64,000 nucleotides of DNA from the NCBI GenBank assembly GCA_905178155.1, contig CAJINV010000022.1, positions 7,207 to 71,206 on the forward strand, in the 5' to 3' direction. The notes beneath the pieces were generated by a model. It was not told the DNA's origin. It did not search any database and was given only the letters and a program-made list of their open reading frames with translations. Below are positions 59,501-64,000 of this stretch, in pieces (positions within the stretch are counted from its first letter, which is position 1; every line of letters starts with the position of its first letter). A program made the position numbers and the translations under genes. This DNA is from Amoebophrya sp. A120 (taxonomy: Eukaryota > Sar > Dinophyceae > Syndiniales > Amoebophryaceae).

Positions 59501-62500
59501 CCAGACATTTTTGCATTTGATAGAACAGCCCGATTGACGAAACCACCGGGTATCTGCCGTTTTATCCTGTGCAAAAGTATCGTACTCGTACTAATTGCGT
59601 TTATGCATCACAAATCTTTTTCTTAAGGTAAATCCGCATTACAAATTTAATTTGTAATGCTAAACCAATTTGTAATGCAATTTGTACTAGTACGATACTT
59701 TTGCACAGGATACATTTCCCTGCGAACCGACACGGGAGAAATTTGGGTTATGACAGTGCGCAACTCGACGTTCCCCTACATCCCCTCATTTCTATAGCAT
59801 GGTCGGCAATACAAGGTTCAGCAAGAATGCCAGTTTTGCATGACAAATTCGCACTGGAGGAGTATAGTGCAGCTAAGCTATTTTGGCTAGCAGAACTTGT
59901 CATGCAAATAGTGCCAAGAGGCACAGACTGGATTTGGGATTTTGCATGACAAATGAAAATGAGGGGGACGTAGAGGGAGAGTTGTGCACTCTGATATGGG
60001 TACTTTCACAGCTACAACCCCTTCACGGTGGCTTCGCAGGGCAAGAAGGCCTACATCTCGAATATGAACTGCAAAAGAATCGTACTCGTAGTAATTGCAG
60101 TCATGTGAACCAGTACACGAAGGGCACCCAGTACGCGAAGGGTACCTACAACATACGAAAGGACCAGAATACATACGAAAGAGGAGAGGAGCACCGAAAT
60201 CCGCTATACAAAAAAGCAGTTTTTGTATGTACTGCCGGACGCATACAGATACAGCGGCGTTGTATGGTCCAAGAAAAGCGAGGAGAAAGCTGGTGGTGAG
60301 TGTGGCAGAGCAGCAAATTGCTACGCAAAGCAGGCCACAATCCACCGCGCGCGAAAAGATCGCTCCGCGGAACAACAGAAGAGCGCAAAGGGAGGCTGGC
60401 GGAGAGCGCACTGCGCTCAAGGAGCGACACAAGCGGAGAAAAAGGGCGCTAAACCAAAAAAACTAGCGGCGCGCGCGCGGTGAGGACCTATTGCGGATCG
60501 ATATTTTGTTAGCAGGCGGCGGGGGCACGCTTGCAGGCGGCGCTTCGAAAACATACAAGGGCCGAGCTTGTTTCGTGTGCGCGCTTTGGTAGCTAGCAGA
60601 GTTCTCTCGCTCCTTAGCATTCTTGCTGCAGAGTCTACTGAAAGTGGAGAAGCCCGCGGCGTAGCTCTTTTTTCAATGTTTTTCACTCAGTGGCTGTTTT
60701 GTTTTGGCTACGCAGCCACGTATTGCGGTCGGACAAAACCAGGGCAATATAAAACGAGGGCGCAGGGGCATCGTAGGACCAGTTGCGTACGGGGCCCCCA
60801 GTAGTTACTGGGGGCCCCGTACTTGACGGCCGGGCCAGTGCTGGAAGGGTCCGGCGGGACCAGAAGGGGCCACACAAAATGGCCATTTTATATGCACTGG
60901 CGATTTGTATTCGGCGTTTGTTCTAGGACAGGAAGGGGCAGGGCCCTTCGTGTACTGGCATACAAATATATTATGGGGGTATCAGTAATTACTGTTTCAC
61001 ATGCATTACAAATCTTTTTCTTAAGGTAAATCCGCATGACAAATTTTATTTCTCATGCTGGGGAAATTTGTATATGCATTTATACGAGTGCGATAATTTT
61101 ACAGCGCATATCGAAAGGCAACCTGCAATCCTACCGGTGCCGACTCGCAAAACTTGGTACCGTGTGGAACACCCGTATTACAATGAAAAATGCCACCTCC
61201 CCATATCAAAACGGAAATCTGTGATGCAGATTTGTGGTCACAAATCAGGTTTGTGATGCTAGAAGGGGAAAGATGCGGACTGTAGTGCTGCTTAGCGTGG
61301 GAGAGCGTTGCAGCTCCAGGATGACAGGAGGCAACTGGAAGTGGGAAACAGCACGACGGATTAACTGCAATTTATGCCGCAGCTTCGTCTCTTGGCCTTC
61401 TAGCAATACAAGTCGATTTGTGTACTCAAATACAGCATCACAAATTCGCGCATCTTCCGTTTCCGATATGGGGTGAGGGCCTTTTTCACTATGATAGCCC
61501 GGCTGACGGCCTTTGAGAAAGGAAGACAGGGGAGGCCATGGGACGCAAAGTTGCAAATCGAAGAGCAAGGGGTCAATCCGGAGTACTGGCAAAAATTTAC
61601 CGAGGGAAATTGCTCCATGAAAAACGGTATCTTGCGCAAAAGTATCGTACTCGTATTGCAATCATGCATAAGTATAGATATCTTTTTCTTAAAGATAAAG
61701 GTAAATCAGCACTACAAATTTTGTTATGGTTTCTCATGCTGAGCAGGAAATTTGTAATGCATTTATACGACGAGTGCGATACTTTTGCAATGCATAAACG
61801 GCAAGGAGAATACCGACACTCTTTTGACGAATGCAGCGAACAAAAAAATATCAAATGCAAAAATGTCTGGGTCTGGAAGGTGGTAACTTGTGATGCTGTC
61901 TTTGGATTCCAAAAAAATCTGTATTGCATGACTAGCAAAAAGAGTCCAGTTTGTGCTACACGGGGAGGGCATTTCTCATGCGGAAAAAGCATCAGGAAGC
62001 CTTCTAAAAATCTGGGATGCTGGGGCATGCATTACAGGCGTCATTGGTCATGCAAAATATGCATGACAAACCTGGCAAGCTTCCAGACCCAGACATTTTT
62101 GCATTTGATAAAAAACCCAGGTGTTCGATCACGAGTTGCGAACACACACGAAATATCAAATGCAAAAATGTCTCGGTCTGGAAACTTGTGATGCTGCGTT
62201 GGATGTAGTGAATGCTCTGCAATGCACAGGTAAGCATGAGAAATATCTGCGCTTTTTTGTGTTGCGTTTTTCGCATGCCAAACTGCGTTTTTGCATGACA
62301 GGCAAAAGGGTCTCTTCTTGGCCACGCATCACAAACTTTTTGGTCATGCCAGACAAGCAGGACAAATCTCGCAATCTTCCAGACCCAGACATTTTTGCAT
62401 TTGATACCAAAAACCAAGAGCCGCCACTGCATGCGGCCATGCCCTTCCGGTGCTACCCGCTCGCAACCATGAACCCCGCAGCTTTCGACAAGGAAAGATT

Positions 62501-62510
62501 TTTTCTGTGA
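56585..62510 (+). CDS. 422-aa protein of unknown function; all 16 introns are introners
   Basis: Exons: 56585-56595, 56996-57231, 57377-57408, 57658-57737, 57883-57937, 58095-58125, 58395-58486, 58701-58790, 59124-59268, 59528-59562, 59718-59748, 60002-60062, 61116-61175, 61502-61627, 61802-61848, 62116-62153, 62412-62510. They sum to 1269 nt, exactly 423 codons. Residues about 20-80 are Pro/Ala-rich. The remainder is a folded-looking, highly charged sequence (DNILSDVADSLKDRVRKSRF, GYFHSYNPFTVASQGKKAYI, GRPWDAKLQIEEQGVNPEYW) without a family I can name. Intron order is C, B, F, B, B, A, G, D, A, B, E, B, D, B, A,A. The start (MTRR) rests on an 11-nt first exon whose 41-bp surroundings are duplicated at 55333, so the first exon is the least certain part. 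Confidence 0.78.
56596..56990 (+). mobile_element. Introner C, intron 1 of the 422-aa gene
   Basis: 395 bp, TATCGTCCTGTGTAAAAACG...CTCGTTTTTCTACAGGATA. Flanks CGTCG / ATTAT do not match, which fits the rearrangement at its left side. Contains (GGTA)5 at 56952-56971. Confidence 0.72.
56952..56971. repeat. (GGTA)5 microsatellite
   Basis: Five perfect GGTA units near the right end of introner C. Confidence 0.95.
57232..57371 (+). mobile_element. Introner B, 422-aa gene intron 2
   Basis: 140 bp, TATGCATTGC...GCAATCCATA, duplication CCTGC. Confidence 0.94.
57409..57652 (+). mobile_element. Introner F, 422-aa gene intron 3
   Basis: 244 bp, TATGGCGTTCTCGAACG...GAGAACGCCATA, duplication TGCGC. Confidence 0.94.
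57738..57877 (+). mobile_element. Introner B, 422-aa gene intron 4
   Basis: 140 bp, TATGTATTGCAAAAGCGTCG...GCAATGCATA, flanks ACGGA / ACGGC. Confidence 0.9.
57938..58089 (+). mobile_element. Introner B, 422-aa gene intron 5
   Basis: 152 bp, TATGCATTGC...GCACAGAATA, duplication AACAG. Confidence 0.94.
58126..58389 (+). mobile_element. Introner A, 422-aa gene intron 6
   Basis: 264 bp, TATCAACTGTAAATATGTCT...GCAGTTGATA, duplication GATGG. Confidence 0.94.
58487..58695 (+). mobile_element. Introner G, 422-aa gene intron 7
   Basis: 209 bp, TATCGCAAGAAAAAACTGTT...CAGTTTTTTCCTGTGATA, duplication TGAAG. Confidence 0.94.
58791..59118 (+). mobile_element. Introner D, 422-aa gene intron 8
   Basis: 328 bp, TATTGTAAGAAAAAATCCCC...GATTTTTTCTTTTGGTA, duplication TCAGC. 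Confidence 0.92.
59269..59522 (+). mobile_element. Introner A, 422-aa gene intron 9
   Basis: 254 bp, TATGGATTGTAAAAATGTCT...GCATTTGATA, duplication GAACA. Confidence 0.94.
59563..59712 (+). mobile_element. Introner B, 422-aa gene intron 10
   Basis: 150 bp, TATCCTGTGC...GCACAGGATA (perfect ends), flanks CGTTT / CATTT. Confidence 0.92.
59749..59996 (+). mobile_element. Introner E, 422-aa gene intron 11
   Basis: 248 bp, TATGACAGTGCGCAACTCGA...GTTGTGCACTCTGATA, duplication TGGGT. Confidence 0.93.
60105..60990. mobile_element. 0.9-kb GC-rich insertion inside introner B
   Basis: It interrupts introner B between its left arm and the GCATTACAAATC segment. AGTAATTGCAGT on the left and AGTAATTACTGT on the right may be an imperfect 12-bp duplication. 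It contains the perfect hairpin at 60787-60822. No recognised protein. Confidence 0.65.
60787..60822. other. 17-bp perfect inverted repeat (hairpin)
   Basis: Stems GTACGGGGCCCCCAGTA and TACTGGGGGCCCCGTAC are separated by GT. Confidence 0.9.
61176..61496 (+). mobile_element. Introner D, diverged, 422-aa gene intron 13
   Basis: 321 bp, TATTACAATGAAAAATGCC...GGCCTTTTTCACTATGATA, flanks ACCCG / GCCCG. Frame 1 to 0 fits. Confidence 0.88.
61628..61796 (+). mobile_element. Introner B, 422-aa gene intron 14
   Basis: 169 bp, TATCTTGCGCAAAAGTATCG...GCAATGCATA, duplication AACGG. Confidence 0.94.
61849..62110 (+). mobile_element. Introner A, 422-aa gene intron 15
   Basis: 262 bp, TATCAAATGC...GCATTTGATA, AAAAA on both sides. 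Confidence 0.93.
62154..62406 (+). mobile_element. Introner A, 422-aa gene intron 16
   Basis: 253 bp, TATCAAATGC...GCATTTGATA, flanks CGAAA / CCAAA. One arm reads CTCGGTCTGG. Confidence 0.92.
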
Positions 62511-63293
62511 ACAGGGAGGTACTATAAGTAACATCTCTCAACATCATCCTCTGAGATTTGGTTTAATACTCCTCTACTCCGCAAAAAACTTTTGCAGAGG
62601 ATGAAGATGATGTATGACGTTGAACAGCAGCATGTGGAAGAATGATTCTACTTCGAACAGTAGACGAGGATAAGTCCTCGTGCTTGAGTGGTCAACTGCT
62701 CTCGCGCCGTTCGTCCTGCGGCTGCGGTTCTGCTGCTGCGATCCATGATCGTCGACCTCCAGGGTTACTTATTTTTCGCCCCTGTATCTACCTTGTTCGG
62801 CTCTTGGTCGTGGCAACGTCGCGGCACGAAGTTGTTCTGATCGTACATACCTCCAGTAAACAAGTAACCTAGAAGCAGCACGGAGACATGCATTTTTTTC
62901 TCACAGGGAAGATCATGTGGTTGCGTTTTTTTCTTTGTCTTCTTGTACAAACTTTTTACGGATACTGTTGTGTCCATATTACATTGTAGCAGGCCCCGAC
63001 GACGTTCTTGAAATTACTTATTACATTTTTTTTTCTCCTGCTTGTGCTAGTGCTTCTCGTGTTTTCACTTCTGGTAGTTCTGGTCGTCGGTCGTTTTTCG
63101 GTCGTATTAAGTAAACCTACTAAAAAACAAGTGCTTGTAAAGATGGTCTTTTTTTGTCTTTAATTCCGCAAAAGAATGAATAGCAGAGCACAATCAACTG
63201 CAACGTAGTTGTCGGAGACCCGATGCCACCACTTTAGAAGATGAACCAAACTCGTCACGACCTTCTTCTTGTGTTGCGAGAAAATTATAAATC
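62511..63293. other. Intergenic stretch
   Basis: No gene, repeat or introner supported. Confidence 0.6.
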
Positions 63294-64000
63294 ATGGAAA
63301 CAAGAAGCGCGATGCTGCACGAGGAAGATGTGCTGCTCGACTACGGGTATCAAACCTTCAGTCCTGCTAAAGACGAGCACAGCACTACGAACAACACGAG
63401 GATATTAAGCAGCACTGCGAATACGAAATATGAGTATAACTTTCATGATCCGAACCACCTTGTTTCGCATCAGAGGGGCGGTTTTAATACCACTACGCGA
63501 CATAATGCGATGAACGCCTACCATGGAGGTGGTTCATCTTCGTCGTCCTCTTCTTTCGCGGTTACTGACTATCCAAGAAAAAAAGATTTTAGCTGTAACT
63601 TTCATCTTCGAGGAACAGCATTACAAATCTGTGTGGCATGATGAGAGCAAATAAACCTGTCATGCGCAGATAGTGCTGGAGATCGCAGCAGCTGAATGGA
63701 CCCTACAACGCATTCCAAGCATGACAGACGCAATCACCTTGCACGTTGCGCATTACAAAGTTAGACTAGCAATGTTTTGTTTTCTTGGATACTGACAAGC
63801 TGAACATCAGTACCGAGTATGTGGAAATTGGATTGGAAATCGTATTATGAGTCGCAAAAAGTAAAAGTATCGTAGTCGTACTACTAGTAGAAATTTTTGC
63901 ATTGCAAATTTTCTAATTTCTCCAGAAGGAGACGAGCTGAAATTTGTATCGCTGTCTGAGCTAAAACTAAATCTAAAAGAGAACGTTTGTCATGCAAGGT
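63294..64000 (+). CDS. 5' part of a hypothetical gene, cut by the window end
   Basis: Exon 1, 63294-63569, encodes METRSAMLHEEDVLLDYGYQ and then an Asn/Ser/His-rich stretch. After introner G, exon 2 (63797-63842) continues in frame as KLNISTEYVEIGLEI. A family B-like element follows and runs off the window. It is too short to classify. Confidence 0.6.
63570..63791 (+). mobile_element. Introner G in the last gene
   Basis: 222 bp, TATCCAAGAAAAAAAGATTT...GTTTTGTTTTCTTGGATA, duplication CTGAC. Confidence 0.92.
63843..64000 (+). mobile_element. Introner B-like element, truncated by the window
   Basis: TATTATGAGTCGCAAAAAGT followed by AAAGTATCGTAGTCGTAC resembles family B arms. The right end is outside the window. 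Confidence 0.6.

Larger units (their letters stand above)
60063..61110 (+). mobile_element. Introner B split by a GC-rich insertion, intron 12
   Basis: The left arm TATGAACTGCAAAAGAATCG runs to about 60104. The right part from about 60998 ends CAGCGCATA. Duplication TCGAA is perfect and the 1053-nt intron keeps frame. Confidence 0.88.

Overview
The window is nuclear DNA of a unicellular eukaryote. Eleven of the thirteen coding features are intact or window-truncated genes, and all are read on the + strand. They include clear eukaryotic housekeeping genes: a nucleolar AAA ATPase of the NVL/Rix7 type and the gamma subunit of the AP-1 clathrin adaptor. Unidirectional genes, GT-AG introns mixed with introns lacking GT-AG, and extreme loading with transposon-like introns (introners) fit a dinoflagellate relative, most likely a syndinian parasite such as Amoebophrya. 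That placement is inference; no ribosomal RNA or organelle marker is present.

The dominant feature is about 75 short elements of 140-400 bp, by hand count. Each begins TAT (rarely TAC), ends ATA (with a few decayed ends), carries terminal inverted repeats and is flanked by a 5-bp target duplication. About 49 pairs are identical and about 16 differ at one base. Nearly all lie inside coding sequence, where removing the element plus one copy of the 5-mer restores the frame. I assign families by left end: A TATCAAATGCAAAAATGTCT; B TATCCTGTGCAAAAGTATCG; C TATCCTGAGTAAAAACGTCC; D TATCAAAAGGAAAAATCCCC; E TATGAAAGTGCACAACTCCC; F TATGGAGTTCTCAAATGTTA; G TATCCAAGAAAAAAACTGTG; H TATGCAATACAAATTTCCCG; I TATCACACAGAAAAAAAGCC. 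In the feature list 'introner' plus a letter means a member of that family. Lengths exclude the 5-mer; the predicted intron is the length plus 5.

Layout. 0-0.6 kb: a 31-bp tandem repeat and a small acidic/glycine-rich nuclear-type protein. 2.0-6.7: a 1431-residue protein resembling RNA polymerase III subunit RPC5. 7.7-10.5: a cysteine-rich protein with four introner-split exons. 11.5-16.7: two neighbouring secreted or membrane cysteine-rich proteins sharing a downstream repeat. 17.8-20.6: a coiled-coil protein. 22.1-26.5: NVL, with five introns from five introner families. 27.6-35.3: AP-1 gamma, 21 exons, including a 5-nt one. 37.0-42.2: a rearranged duplication made of the AP-1 gamma tail and the tail of the next gene. 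43.3-52.3: a large coiled-coil gene, followed by its own copy of the duplicated flank (52.4-54.7). 56.6-62.5: a 422-residue protein in which all 16 introns are introners. 63.3-end: the start of a further gene.

The duplication supplies filled and empty insertion sites inside one window, which shows directly that the elements move and make 5-bp duplications. At least three introners have themselves been invaded by larger GC-rich insertions. All families share an internal decamer close to TTTGTVATGC despite unrelated ends. These points suggest one mobilisation and splicing system acting on many element families.
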